Assembly (NCBI RefSeq): GCF_009674535.1
Contig: NZ_WKJK01000015.1
Coordinates: 62,001-126,000 of the forward strand
Source: Duganella guangzhouensis
GTDB lineage: Bacteria; Pseudomonadota; Gammaproteobacteria; Burkholderiales; Burkholderiaceae_D
DNA: 64,000 nt
Direction of reading: 5' to 3'
Part shown: positions 33,620 to 45,720 of the stretch, piece after piece
How the letters are laid out: each line of letters begins with the position of its first letter
Position numbering within the stretch: the stretch's first letter is position 1
Program-made: the position numbers and the translations under genes
The notes under the pieces: model-generated
What the model was told of the DNA's origin: nothing
Database searches by the model: none
What the model saw: only the letters and a program-made list of their open reading frames with translations

Positions 33620-36028
33620 ATGAGTATCCGTAATCTCGACCGTCTGTTCCAACCGCGTTCGGTGGCCGTGATCGGCGCTTCCGACAATCCGCTGCGCATT
33701 GGCGCCAAGGTGCTGGCCAATCTGCTGGAGGGCCCATTCGCGGGCAGCGGCGGCCGCAGTGTGTGGCCGGTCAATCCCAAGCACCAGACGGTGCATGGCC
33801 TGACCTGCTACCCGCGCGTGAGCGCGCTGCCGGCGGCGCCCGACCTGGCCATTATCTGCACGCCGCCGGCCACGGTGGCGGGGCTGATCACTGAACTGGG
33901 GCAGGCCGGCTGCAAGGCTGCGGTGGTGATGACGGCCGATCCAGGCCGCAGCGGCGGCCGCAGTCTGCGCCAACCGATGCTGGAGGCGGCGCGGCCCTGG
34001 CTGTTGCGCATCATGGGCGCGGGTAGCGCCGGCCTGCAATCGCCGGCGCTGGGGCTGAACGCCAGCTTCACGCAAATGGCGGCCGGCAGTGGCAGGCTGG
34101 CCTTCGTGTCGCAGTCGGCGGCGCTGGCCACAGCGGTGCTGGATTGGGCCGGCCAGCGCGGCATCGGCTTCTCGCGCTTTGTCGCCATGGGCGATGGCAT
34201 CGACGTTGATTTCGGTGATTTGCTGGATTACCTGGCGGCCGACAGCGAAACCGAAGCGATTCTGCTGTGCGTTGAACAGGTCAGCAGCGCGCGCAAATTC
34301 ATGTCGGCCGGACGGCTGGCGGCGCGCGGCAAACCGGTGATCGTGCTGAAGGTCGGGCGTGACGCGGCGCCCGGCGCCGATCTGGTATTCGATGCGGCGA
34401 TACGCCGCGCCGGCATGCTGCGCGTGTACTCCACCGAGGATTTGTTCGACGCCGTCGAAACGCTGGCGCGCCAGCAGCCGCAGCGCGGCGAGCGGCTGGC
34501 GGTGCTGACCAACGGCGGCGGCCTCGGTATGATCGCGGCCGACGCGCTGGCCAGCAGCGGTGCCCAGCTGGCCACGCTGTCGCCGGAGACCTTGAAGAAG
34601 CTGGCGCAGGCCGGCGCGCCGCAAGCCAATCCATCCGACTTCCTGGCCGATGCGCCGGTCGAACAGTACGCGCGGGCGGTGGAGGCGCTGCTGCGCGAAC
34701 CGCAGGCCGATGCGCTGCTGTTCCTGCACGCGCCGACCGCGATGGTGGGCAGCGCGCAGATCGCGGAGGCGGTGGCACCGCTGATGCGTGCGGCCGGCAA
34801 GAACGTGCTGTCCTGCTGGTTGGGCGGCGCCTCGGTGGCGCAGGCGCGCCGCGTGTTCGCCGACGCCGGCCTGCCGACTTACGACACGCCGGAAAAAGCG
34901 GTTAACGGCTTCCTGCAGATCGCCCAGTACCGGCGCAATCAGGAGCTGTTGATGGAAGTGCCGGTCGGCGTGCCAACCACCGGCGCGCGCGAACGCTCGG
35001 CCGGGCGCGCGTTGGTGCAGACGGCGCTGACGGCCGGCCGCAGCGAGCTGTCCGACAGCGATGCGCGTGCGCTGCTGGCGGCGTACGGTATCGCGCTGGC
35101 GACACCGCAACAGGCCGCGCTAGCCGGCGCCACGCTGGCGGCGGCGCGCATCCAGATCGCGCACGATCCGGTGTTCGGGCCGGTGGTGTTCTTCGGCCAG
35201 GGCGGCATCGCGGCCGAGGTGGCGGCCGACCGCGTGGCCGGTCTGCCGCCATTGAATCTGGCGTTGGCACAGGACATGGTTAGCCGCACCCGCGTCTCGC
35301 GTTTGCTGGCGCAGGGCCAGACTGCGGCCGATGGCCAGGCGCTGATCCGCATGCTGGTGCAGGTGGCCGATATGGTGGCTGATCTGCCGGAGCTGGTGGA
35401 GCTGGATCTGAATCCCTTGCTGGCATTGGGCGGCAGCGCGGTGGCGCTGGGTGCGCGCATGCAGCTGGCCAAGGCGCACGGGCGGCGCACGCGGCTGGCG
35501 ATTCGTCCGTATCCGCAGGAGCTGGAGGAGCGGCTGGACTGGGGCGGCGGGCAAATCCTGCTGCGGCCGATCCGGCCCGAGGATGCGCCGCAACATCAGC
35601 AGTTCTTCAGCGCGCTGGCGCCGGACGATATCCGCCTGCGTTTCTTCTCGGCCATGCGCGAGCTGCCGCCGGCGCAGCTGGCGCGGCTGACGCAAATCGA
35701 TTACGACCGCGCCATGGCCTTTGTCGCCACACGGCCGAATGCGCAGGGCAAGTCGGAAACGCTGGGCGTGGTGCGCGCGGTGACCGATCCGGATAATCAG
35801 TCCGCTGAATTTGCGATCATCGTGCGTTCCGATTTGAAAGGGCGCGGACTGGGGCGGATATTGTTCCAGAAGCTGGTCGATTATTTCCGCGCGCGCGGCA
35901 CCCGCGAGATCGTTGGCGATGCTTTATCCGAGAATGGCGGCGTGCAAAAACTGATACGCGATTTCGGCGGCGTGGTTTTGCCGCATCCTGAAACAGGAAT
36001 GGTGCGTTTACAACTACCTTTGATATAG
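33620..36028 (+). CDS. PatZ-like protein lysine acetyltransferase with shortened ATP-grasp domain
   Basis: An 802-residue protein, shorter than the 886 of E. coli PatZ. Residues 1-130 are the CoA-binding domain (SVAVIGASDNPLRIGAKVLA). The middle is a succinyl-CoA-ligase-like region (SQSAALATAVLDWA, TNGGGLGMIAADALASSG). The ATP-grasp domain is cut: after ARALLAAYGIALATPQQ (about residue 495) the sequence passes to RIQIAHDPVFGPVVFFGQGG, so roughly 90-110 residues that normally hold the nucleotide-binding core (KxxSPxxxHKSDVGGV-type block) are absent. The final 160 residues are a GNAT domain with GRGLGRILFQKLV. Acetylation of metabolic enzymes is likely. Confidence 0.85.
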   Translation: MSIRNLDRLFQPRSVAVIGASDNPLRIGAKVLANLLEGPFAGSGGRSVWPVNPKHQTVHGLTCYPRVSALPAAPDLAIICTPPATVAGLITELGQAGCKAAVVMTADPGRSGGRSLRQPMLEAARPWLLRIMGAGSAGLQSPALGLNASFTQMAAGSGRLAFVSQSAALATAVLDWAGQRGIGFSRFVAMGDGIDVDFGDLLDYLAADSETEAILLCVEQVSSARKFMSAGRLAARGKPVIVLKVGRDAAPGADLVFDAAIRRAGMLRVYSTEDLFDAVETLARQQPQRGERLAVLTNGGGLGMIAADALASSGAQLATLSPETLKKLAQAGAPQANPSDFLADAPVEQYARAVEALLREPQADALLFLHAPTAMVGSAQIAEAVAPLMRAAGKNVLSCWLGGASVAQARRVFADAGLPTYDTPEKAVNGFLQIAQYRRNQELLMEVPVGVPTTGARERSAGRALVQTALTAGRSELSDSDARALLAAYGIALATPQQAALAGATLAAARIQIAHDPVFGPVVFFGQGGIAAEVAADRVAGLPPLNLALAQDMVSRTRVSRLLAQGQTAADGQALIRMLVQVADMVADLPELVELDLNPLLALGGSAVALGARMQLAKAHGRRTRLAIRPYPQELEERLDWGGGQILLRPIRPEDAPQHQQFFSALAPDDIRLRFFSAMRELPPAQLARLTQIDYDRAMAFVATRPNAQGKSETLGVVRAVTDPDNQSAEFAIIVRSDLKGRGLGRILFQKLVDYFRARGTREIVGDALSENGGVQKLIRDFGGVVLPHPETGMVRLQLPLI

Positions 36029-36150
36029 CATTCGCAGCAAGCTTGCGATATATTGGCGTAACGCCACGCGGGGGCAGGTTTGTTCTAGCTCAAAGCGCGT
36101 GTGTCGGGAATATTTACACTTTTACTTCCACCTACGTTTTGGGAGTCAGA

Positions 36151-36858
36151 ATGTTAACCGCGACATACACTCTGGTAGCACTATCCGTCGAGCAGGCGAG
36201 CGTCCGGCTTAGTCTGCAGTCATTCCAGAAGTATGTGCGTACTACCTTGATGCAGCAGAACCGCATGACCTTGTCGCAGCTGGAATATGCTTGCGAAAAC
36301 CTCAATACCCTGTACCAAGCCTGCCACTGGCGCAAGACCGAGATGTATCTGATCCCGGCGCTGCGCGACGCCACCGAGCGCGCCGACCATCTGCTGGACG
36401 AACTCAACCGCCTGAACCAATCCGCGCTGACCTCGATCCGGCTGCTGCAGGAAAAGCTGGGCGCGCTGGCCGATGTGCGCGACGAGCAAGTCAGCGAAGT
36501 GTGCGACAGCATCGACACCTTCTGCGCCGCGCTGCTGAAGCGGCTGGAAAAAGAAGAGCAGGAACTGTTCGCGCTGGCGCGCAACGCCATCGCCGGCGAA
36601 ACCTGGTTCTCGATCGCCAATCAGTTGATGATGCATGACAAACATCTGGATGAAATGAAACGTTCCGGTTTGCCACCGGCCGAGGCCGCGCAAGTGACGG
36701 CGCGCCGCCGTGCGCTGCCGGGCAACGAGGTGGATGACGGTCAGATTTCCATTCCTGGCCTGCAAGTATTACCGGTGGTGCGTGTGGATGACTTGCCCGC
36801 GCCCCCCGTGCCGAGGTCCGCGCGACAGTTGTCGCGGGACGATGCCATTATGAAATAA
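36151..36858 (+). CDS. Hemerythrin-like helical protein
   Basis: A 235-residue protein beginning at 36151 after GGGAG. The middle part (about 55-180) looks like a four-helix hemerythrin-type bundle: YQACHWRKTEMYLIPALRD recalls the HxxxExxLxPxL motif, and LLKRLEKEEQELFALA recalls the HxxxEE motif but with Arg/Leu in place of the usual His. MMHDKHLDE supplies two more His. Metal binding is therefore possible but not assured. The tail is Pro-rich. Divergent conserved-His pattern lowers confidence. No clear partner; it precedes the DUF349 gene by 79 bp. Confidence 0.5.
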   Translation: MLTATYTLVALSVEQASVRLSLQSFQKYVRTTLMQQNRMTLSQLEYACENLNTLYQACHWRKTEMYLIPALRDATERADHLLDELNRLNQSALTSIRLLQEKLGALADVRDEQVSEVCDSIDTFCAALLKRLEKEEQELFALARNAIAGETWFSIANQLMMHDKHLDEMKRSGLPPAEAAQVTARRRALPGNEVDDGQISIPGLQVLPVVRVDDLPAPPVPRSARQLSRDDAIMK

Positions 36859-36937
36859 CTGCCTGCATAGCGTACTCGCGGGGCAAAATTCCCCTGCTTT
36901 GCTATGATGGTGGTTTTAGCCATCACCATAGCGCCCC

Positions 36938-39418
36938 ATGTTTGATTTCCTCTTTAAGCGTGCAACCGAGACTTCGGCCGTTCCACAGGCGCCAGCGGCG
37001 GGCCACGAGCAGGATGCGTCCGCAGCGGCCGCTGCCGGCCGTCGCGACGAGCAAACCCAGCGCGCCGCCGCGCTGAACGGCAACGAGGCGGCGGCGGTCG
37101 CCCTGATACTGGAGAGCGAATTTGCCGGCGTGCGCCTGAGCGCGGCCGAACATGTGCTGTCGCCGCCGGCGCTGGAACAGGTGCTGCTGGCGGTGCGTAA
37201 TACCGACCGCCGCGTCGCCAAGCTGATGCAGGGGCGGCTGGACGCGATCCGCTATCAGCAGACCGAGCTGCAAAAAGCCCAGGTTTGCCTGGATCAGGCG
37301 CAACGCCTGTTGCAGGACGAGAAGCTGACGCCGAACCAGGTTGCCGAGCTGGATCGCCAATGGTTGTTGGTGGCTAATCCCGGTGCCGTGGTCGACGACT
37401 ACACTGGCGCCCGCGCCGCGCTGGCCCGCCGGCTGGAAACCCAGGTTACTCTGCAGCGCACCATCATCGACGCCATGGCCGCCGTGCGCAAGTTGCCGCA
37501 AGCTGGCCTGCCGGCGGAAGAAGCGCTGCAAGCGCTGGAGCGCCACGCCGCCGCGCAAAGCGATTATCAGAATGCCCCCGAACACAATGCGCTGCCACGC
37601 CATCTGCTGAGCGATTTTGCCCAGGCAGTCGAGCAGGCGCGCGCCGCGCTGACCGCGCCGGTCAAGCCGGCTCCGGCCCCGGCGCCTGAAGCCGCTCCGG
37701 CCGCTGCCGCCAAGCCGGCGGTTGCCGCCGATGCGTCGGCCGATCCTGCGGGCGCCACCGCGCCAGAGGCAGCAGCGGACGCGGCGGCCTCCGTCAAGCC
37801 AGCCAAACAGCCCAAGCAGCCACCTAAGGAAGCCGACAAGAAATTCCTGGAAACGCTCGACGCGATGGAAACCGCGCTGGAGCAGGGCCAACTGCACATC
37901 GCCGCCGAACACGACAAATGGCTGCGCGACCACAAAACCCGCTTGAGCCCAGCCCAGACCGACCACCTGAACCACGTCCGCGCCGAGCTGAAGCGCCTGG
38001 GCGACTGGGCGCGCTGGGGCGGCAATGTGTCGCGCGAAGAATTGGTCAAAGCAGTGGAAGAGCTGCCGGCGCAGAAACTGCCAATGAGCGAGCTGGCCAA
38101 GAAAGTCGGCAGCATGCGCGACCGCTGGAAGTCGCTGGACGCCGTCTCCGGCCACGCGCCGAAAGCGCTGTGGGAACGCTTTGACGCCGCCTGCACCAGC
38201 GCCTACGCCCCGGCCGCCGCCCATTTCAAGCAACTGGCCGACGAGCGTCACAACAACGCCGCCAAGGCGCAGGCGCTGATCACGGAAACCGAAGCCATGA
38301 CCGAAGCCGCCGCCAATGGCGCCGACCTGAAAAACGTGGCCGCCGCCGGCCAGCGTCTGCGTCAGATGTGGACCCGCCTCGGCACCATCGACCGCAAGGA
38401 CAAGCGCAAGCTGGACCAGGCGTTCGACCGGGCGCTGGCGCACATGCTGGCGCCGCTGTCGGATCAGCGCAAGATCGAGGCCGCCAAGCGCGAGCAACTG
38501 ATCGCCGAAGCCGAGGCGCTGCAACCGTCCGACCGTCACACGCTGGATAAGCTGCGTCATCTGCAGGAGCGCTGGCAGGAGCAGGCTAAATTGCTGCCGC
38601 TGGAACGCAAGGTGGAGCAGGCGCTGTGGCAGCGTTTCCGCGCCGCCTGCGACGCCATCTTCGCCAAGCGCAAGGAAAGCGCCCAGGCCGCCGATCACGA
38701 GCGCAAAGCCCATCTGCACGCGCGCGAAGCGATTTGCAAGGAACTGGAAGACGCCACCTTCAGCGGCGAGGACAAGGCCCAGCTGGCCGCCATCGCCAAG
38801 GCGCTGAAAGATGCGGCGACGGCCTGGAACGCCGGCGGCACGGTGCCGCGCGCGGCCGAGGCGCGCATCAATCAGCGCTATCACAACGCGGTTGGCAAGG
38901 TGCAGGCCCAGGCCGATGCGATCAAGCGTCGCGCCGGCGCCGCCCAAGCAAACGCGCTGCGCGACAAGCTGAGGCTGTGCCAGGCGCTGGAAAGCGCGCT
39001 GGCCAGCAATGGCGATGCCATCGATGCCGCCGACTGGCAAGCCAAGTGGGCGGCGCTGCCGTCGCTGGGCAATGATTACGAACGCGCGCTGCAGGGCCGC
39101 TTCAACGCCGCGCTGGCGGCCGCCGATGGCAAGCGCGGCGATTACGCCGCCGAACTGGAACGCAATCGCGGCAAATTGCTGGATGAAATCCTGCGGCTGG
39201 AAATCGTGGCCGGCGTCGACAGCGGTGCCGAGTTCGCCCGCGAGCGCCTGAAGATGCAGGTGGAGGTGCTGCAATCGTCGCTGAAATCCGGCCAGAAGCC
39301 GCAGTCGGCCAGCGCTGCCTATCTGCAACTGTGCGCGATGCCGGCGCTGGCTGATGCCCGCACCGCCAGCCGCATCGAGCAGCTGTTCCGCCGCATCGGC
39401 GCCTCGGAGCGTGCATGA
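36938..39418 (+). CDS. DUF349 domain protein, mostly coiled coil
   Basis: An 826-residue cytoplasmic protein with no membrane segment. After a variable N-terminus and an Ala/Pro-rich linker (about 245-300), it has several DUF349 repeats of the type RLRQMWTRLGTIDRKDKRKLDQ and LQERWQEQAKLLPLERKVEQALWQRFRAACDAIF. The rest is charged alpha-helix. DUF349 proteins occur in many bacteria without a settled function. The stop overlaps the moaE start by 4 bp, so the two are co-translated. Confidence 0.82.
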   Translation: MFDFLFKRATETSAVPQAPAAGHEQDASAAAAAGRRDEQTQRAAALNGNEAAAVALILESEFAGVRLSAAEHVLSPPALEQVLLAVRNTDRRVAKLMQGRLDAIRYQQTELQKAQVCLDQAQRLLQDEKLTPNQVAELDRQWLLVANPGAVVDDYTGARAALARRLETQVTLQRTIIDAMAAVRKLPQAGLPAEEALQALERHAAAQSDYQNAPEHNALPRHLLSDFAQAVEQARAALTAPVKPAPAPAPEAAPAAAAKPAVAADASADPAGATAPEAAADAAASVKPAKQPKQPPKEADKKFLETLDAMETALEQGQLHIAAEHDKWLRDHKTRLSPAQTDHLNHVRAELKRLGDWARWGGNVSREELVKAVEELPAQKLPMSELAKKVGSMRDRWKSLDAVSGHAPKALWERFDAACTSAYAPAAAHFKQLADERHNNAAKAQALITETEAMTEAAANGADLKNVAAAGQRLRQMWTRLGTIDRKDKRKLDQAFDRALAHMLAPLSDQRKIEAAKREQLIAEAEALQPSDRHTLDKLRHLQERWQEQAKLLPLERKVEQALWQRFRAACDAIFAKRKESAQAADHERKAHLHAREAICKELEDATFSGEDKAQLAAIAKALKDAATAWNAGGTVPRAAEARINQRYHNAVGKVQAQADAIKRRAGAAQANALRDKLRLCQALESALASNGDAIDAADWQAKWAALPSLGNDYERALQGRFNAALAAADGKRGDYAAELERNRGKLLDEILRLEIVAGVDSGAEFARERLKMQVEVLQSSLKSGQKPQSASAAYLQLCAMPALADARTASRIEQLFRRIGASERA

Positions 39419-39873
39419 GTCTGAGCGAAGTCCGGATTCAGACCGAAGATTTCGATCTGTCCACCGAGGTTGCCCAATTGCGCGCCGACCATCCCAAGGT
39501 CGGCGGCGTGGTCACTTTTGTCGGCACGGTGCGCGACCTGAACGAGGGCGCCACGGTATCGGAAATGGAGCTGGAACATTATCCGGGCATGACCGAGCAA
39601 TCGATCAGCAATATTGTCGATCAGGCCAAGCAGCGCTGGCCGCTGTTCAGCGCGCTGGTGATCCACCGCGTCGGCCCGCTCAAGCCCAAGGATCAGATCG
39701 TGCTGGTGGCGGTGACCTCGGCCCATCGCGGCGAAGCGTTCGCGGCTTGCGAATTTATTATCGATTACCTGAAGACCGAGGCGCCGTTCTGGAAGAAAGA
39801 GCAGACGCCAGACGGCGCGCGCTGGGTCGATGCGCGCGTTAGTGACGACGCGGCCTTGAATAAGTGGAAGTAG
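39415..39873 (+). CDS. moaE: Molybdopterin synthase catalytic subunit
   Basis: A 152-residue MoaE. The core has VGGVVTFVGTVRDLN, MELEHYPGMTEQSI and the two active-site lysines Lys120 and Lys127 (YLKTEAPFWKKE), matching Lys119 and Lys126 of the E. coli enzyme. With MoaD it inserts sulphur into precursor Z to form molybdopterin. Unlike the usual arrangement, moaD and the other moa genes are not adjacent. It overlaps the DUF349 gene by 4 bp and its 3' end contains a possible heat-shock promoter for clpB. Confidence 0.95.
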   Translation: MSLSEVRIQTEDFDLSTEVAQLRADHPKVGGVVTFVGTVRDLNEGATVSEMELEHYPGMTEQSISNIVDQAKQRWPLFSALVIHRVGPLKPKDQIVLVAVTSAHRGEAFAACEFIIDYLKTEAPFWKKEQTPDGARWVDARVSDDAALNKWK

Positions 39874-39882
39874 CTCCTATGT
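39855..39882 (+). promoter_or_regulatory. Candidate sigma-32 promoter for clpB
   Basis: CTTGAA (39855-39860) matches the sigma-32 -35 box exactly. After a 14-bp spacer, TCCTATGT (39875-39882) agrees with the CCCCATNT -10 consensus at five of seven fixed bases. It begins inside the last codons of moaE, 33 bp before the clpB start. The call rests on consensus and on the known sigma-32 control of clpB. Confidence 0.5.
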
Positions 39883-39914
39883 AAACGATAAGTTAAATCT
39901 ATCGGAGCAACACC

Positions 39915-42492
<2,578 letters not shown>

Positions 42493-42500
<8 letters not shown>

Positions 42501-43482
42501 CCGGCTCGTGGCGGATGATGCGGTTGCGACCGTCGCGCTTGGCGCGGTACAGCGCATCGTCCGCCCGTTTCAGCACGTCTTCATAGGACAGGTCGCCGCT
42601 GACCATCTCGCTCAGGCCGCCGCTGATGGTGGCGCCGTCACCCAGCGTGCCCAGCGCTTGCAGCGCGTCGGCGATGTGCTGGCGCAGCCGCTCGCTGATC
42701 GGCAGCGCCTGCTCGCTGCCGGTGTGCGGCATCAGCACCACAAATTCATCGCCGCCCAGCCGCGCCGGAGTATCGGCCGCACGCAACTCACGGCGGCACA
42801 CCTCGGCGGTGACGCTGATGGCCTTGTCGCCGGCCAGATGGCCGTACTGGTCGTTGATGCTCTTGAAGTGGTCGATATCGAAAATCAGCACTGACACCGG
42901 CGTCTTGTAGCGGGCGAATAATTCGAAATGTTCGGTCAGGCTGCAGATCAGCTTGCGACGATTGGCGAGCCCGGTCAACGCATCGGTTTCGCTTTGCATG
43001 CGCAGCAGCGCTTCCAGCTTTTTGCTGGCGGTGATGTTGCTGGCAACCCATAACACCGCGTCCTCGTCCATCACCTGGTATTCCAGCGGCTGCACGCGGC
43101 CTTCAAACCAGATGGTTTCCATCGGCCCGGCGCCGCCAACGCCTTTCACATCGTCCGCCGCCAGCGGGTACTCCACCACATGCAAGCCGCGCGACGCCAG
43201 CGCGATGGCGATCTGGGCCTGGAACCAGGCCGCTTTTTCCGGATGCAGCACGTCGTGCACCGATTTGCCGACCAGGCTGCTGCCGTCATGGTAATAGCGG
43301 CTGTCGGTGCCGCCGAAGATGGCGGCATAGCGGCCGCTGCGCGTCAGGATGAAGGCCGGGTCGGGCAGGGCCGCCAGCAGCGCTGCGATCTGTTCGTTCG
43401 AGAAGAGGGACAGGTCCGCCATGCGATATCGTTGTTCTGATTGAAGAGTTTCCACTAATGTACCGTACTTTCGTCCAAGCAT
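42493..43482 (-). CDS. PAS-GGDEF diguanylate cyclase
   Basis: 329 residues from the ATG at 43482; a second ATG at 43422 (MADLSLFSNEQI) would give 309 and may be the real start, since the PAS domain begins there. The PAS part has FILTRSGRYAAIFGG and WVASNITASKKLEALLR. The GGDEF domain is intact (GGDEF at 243-247 of the long form), with RAAD as the RxxD inhibitory site five residues earlier. No membrane segment. It should make cyclic di-GMP in the cytoplasm. It lies 49 bp downstream of an AraC regulator and overlaps clpB by 8 bp. Confidence 0.92.
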
Positions 43483-43531
43483 GCGTTATCGGCACAAAAT
43501 AGAAAAACTTAACGATCGGTCATGATTGTTG

Positions 43532-44317
43532 TTATCTAAAGAAGGCCGACGGCGAGCAACCAAAGGTTTTGCGGAACATGGCGGAAAACGCGGACTGGCT
43601 GGTATAGCCCAGCTCGGCCGCGACTTGCGACAGCGGCATGCCGGCGGCGATCAGCGGCGCCGCGTGCGCCAGCCGCACTTGCTGGCGCCACTGGCCGAAG
43701 CCCATGCCCAGTTCGCGTTCGAACAGCCGGCTCAGCGTGCGTTCGGAAGCGCCGACCTGGCCGGCCCAGTCGGCCAGCGTCATCTCGGCGCCGGGCTCGG
43801 CGATCAGGGCGTCGCACAGCGCTTGCAGGCGCTTGTCGGCTGGTAGCGGTACCCGCACCGCGCGCACCGCGCAGCGCGGTACTTCGTCCAATATCATTTC
43901 CATCAGCAGATGCTCGCGCGGCGATTGTTCGGCGCGGTCGTGCGCTTCCAGCGCCGCCAGCAGTTCGCGCAACAGCGGCGACAGTTCCAGCACCTTGCAA
44001 TCGTCGCCGGCGAAGGGCGCGCGGCCGGCGTACACGCACATCGGCCGCAGATGGGTGTTTTCCAGCACGGTGACGGCGTGCACCACGCCGGGCGGAATCC
44101 AGATGGCGCGCTGCGGCGGCACGATCCAGCTGCTGTGGTTGGCGTCGACCCGCATCACACCCTGGACCGCGTAGGTCAGCTGGCCCCAGTCGTGGCGATG
44201 CGGCGGCAGCATGGCGGTGGCGCGCAGGTCGCGGCCGGAAATGACCAGCGGCCGCGCGGCGCTCGGATGGGCGCGTTGCCAGTCGACGCTGGTGTGGGTG
44301 ACGATAGGGATGGCCAT
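43532..44317 (-). CDS. AraC-family regulator (NimR-like), second copy
   Basis: A 261-residue regulator. The cupin part has HRHDWGQLTYAVQGVMRV and VPPQRAIWIPPGVVHAV. The helix-turn-helix has GASERTLSRLFERELGMGF and VAAELGYTSQSAFSAMFRKTFG. It is divergent from an MFS transporter gene, like the other AraC/MFS pair at 15-17 kb, so it likely controls that neighbour. It is followed by the GGDEF gene on the same strand. Confidence 0.88.
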   Translation of the reverse strand: MAIPIVTHTSVDWQRAHPSAARPLVISGRDLRATAMLPPHRHDWGQLTYAVQGVMRVDANHSSWIVPPQRAIWIPPGVVHAVTVLENTHLRPMCVYAGRAPFAGDDCKVLELSPLLRELLAALEAHDRAEQSPREHLLMEMILDEVPRCAVRAVRVPLPADKRLQALCDALIAEPGAEMTLADWAGQVGASERTLSRLFERELGMGFGQWRQQVRLAHAAPLIAAGMPLSQVAAELGYTSQSAFSAMFRKTFGCSPSAFFR

Positions 44318-44406
44318 GGCGGAAATGCGATAAAGATTGTCTTTCTATCTTAAATCAGACTAGGACAAATTGCTTACACTTTAGGAAATAACCTGGAGAG
44401 AGCAGT

Positions 44407-45627
44407 ATGAACGACAAGACTTTATGGCGACAGGACGCCCGCGTGATCGGCCTGGTCGGGCTGGCGCATGGCACTTCGCACTTCTATCACGTGATTCTGG
44501 CGGCGCTGATTCCATGGCTGAAGCCGGAATTCGGACTCAGCTACTCGGAGCTGGGCCTGCTGATGACGGTATTCTTTGTGGTGTCCGGCGTCGGCCAGGC
44601 GATGGCCGGCTTCGTGGTGGACCGGTTTGGCGCGCGCGCCGTGCTGTTCAGCGGCATCGCGCTGCTGGGCGTGTCGGCGGTGATGCTGTCGAGCGCACAC
44701 AGCTATGCGCAGCTGATGCTGGGTGCTTTCCTGGCCGGCTGCGGCAATAGCGTGTTCCATCCGGCCGATTACACCTTGCTGAACCAGCGCGTGTCCAAGG
44801 CGCGGCTGGCGCATGGCTTCTCGGTGCACGGCATCAGCGGCAACATCGGCTGGGCGCTGTCGCCGTTGTTCCTGACCTTCGTGGCGGCCCGTACCGACTG
44901 GCGCACCGCGCTGCTGGGCGCGGCTTTGCTGCCGCTGACGGTGCTGGCGCTGCTGGTCTGGAACCGCCACGCGCTGCGTCCCGAGCCTGCGGCAGTGCCG
45001 GTGGCCGGCGGGGCGGCTGCGACAGCGGGCGAGGGCGCGTTCAGCTTCCTGCGCCTGAAGGTGGTGTGGATGTGCTTTGCCTTCTTCCTGATTTCCGCCA
45101 TCGCGCTGGCCGGCATTCAGACTTTTGCCGCCACCAGCCTGGTCAGCCTGTACGGCATGTCGCTGGCGACCGCCACCTCGGCCTACACCTGCTATATGTT
45201 CGCGTCTGCGGCCGGCATGGCGTATGGCGGCTTCCTCGGCGCCGGCAGCCGCCATCACGACCGCATCATCATGCTGGCGTTTGCCTTGGCGGCGGTATTG
45301 GCGCTGGTGCTGGCGGCGGCGCTGGTGCCGGCCTGGATGGCGGTGGTACTGATGGGACTGATCGGTCTGGTGACCGGCGTCGCCGGTCCGTCACGCGACC
45401 TGATGATACGCGCCGCCGCGCCCGCCAACGCCACCGGTCGCGTGTTTGGCGTGGTGTACTCGGGCCTGGACAGCGGCCTGGCGATTGGACCGCTGATGTT
45501 TGGCGCGCTGATGGATGCGCATCATCCGGCCGGCGTGTTTGTGGTGGTCGGCATCTTCCAGGCGCTGGTGATCCTGACCACGGTGGGCGTGGGCAACAAT
45601 CGCCGCGTGGCGGCGGTGGCGGCCTGA
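44407..45627 (+). CDS. MFS transporter (Fsr-like)
   Basis: A 406-residue transporter with about twelve helices and a GGAGAGAG ribosome site. The opening GLAHGTSHFYHVILAALIPW and LSYSELGLLMTVFFVVSGVGQ are typical of the fosmidomycin-resistance group; VSKARLAHGFSVHGISGNIGWALSP is a mid-protein hallmark. Divergent from an AraC regulator across an 89-bp gap. A role in efflux of a toxic compound is likely; the substrate is not known. It resembles the transporter fragment at the start of the window in type. Confidence 0.88.
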   Translation: MNDKTLWRQDARVIGLVGLAHGTSHFYHVILAALIPWLKPEFGLSYSELGLLMTVFFVVSGVGQAMAGFVVDRFGARAVLFSGIALLGVSAVMLSSAHSYAQLMLGAFLAGCGNSVFHPADYTLLNQRVSKARLAHGFSVHGISGNIGWALSPLFLTFVAARTDWRTALLGAALLPLTVLALLVWNRHALRPEPAAVPVAGGAAATAGEGAFSFLRLKVVWMCFAFFLISAIALAGIQTFAATSLVSLYGMSLATATSAYTCYMFASAAGMAYGGFLGAGSRHHDRIIMLAFALAAVLALVLAAALVPAWMAVVLMGLIGLVTGVAGPSRDLMIRAAAPANATGRVFGVVYSGLDSGLAIGPLMFGALMDAHHPAGVFVVVGIFQALVILTTVGVGNNRRVAAVAA

Positions 45628-45720
45628 TTTCATGTTGCGGAATTTGGATTTTATATTGTGAAATTCCCTGTGCGGGCGCAGCGTGAAAATCTTTCACGGT
45701 AAGAAACTTTATTCCGCATC

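Noticed and set aside
32351..35110. 919-codon open frame on the minus strand
   Set aside because: Antisense to the DUF2804 and PatZ-like genes, which have clear motifs; low-complexity Arg/Gln/His composition.
36923..39328. 801-codon open frame on the minus strand
   Set aside because: Antisense to the DUF349 gene; composition is that of a shadow frame.
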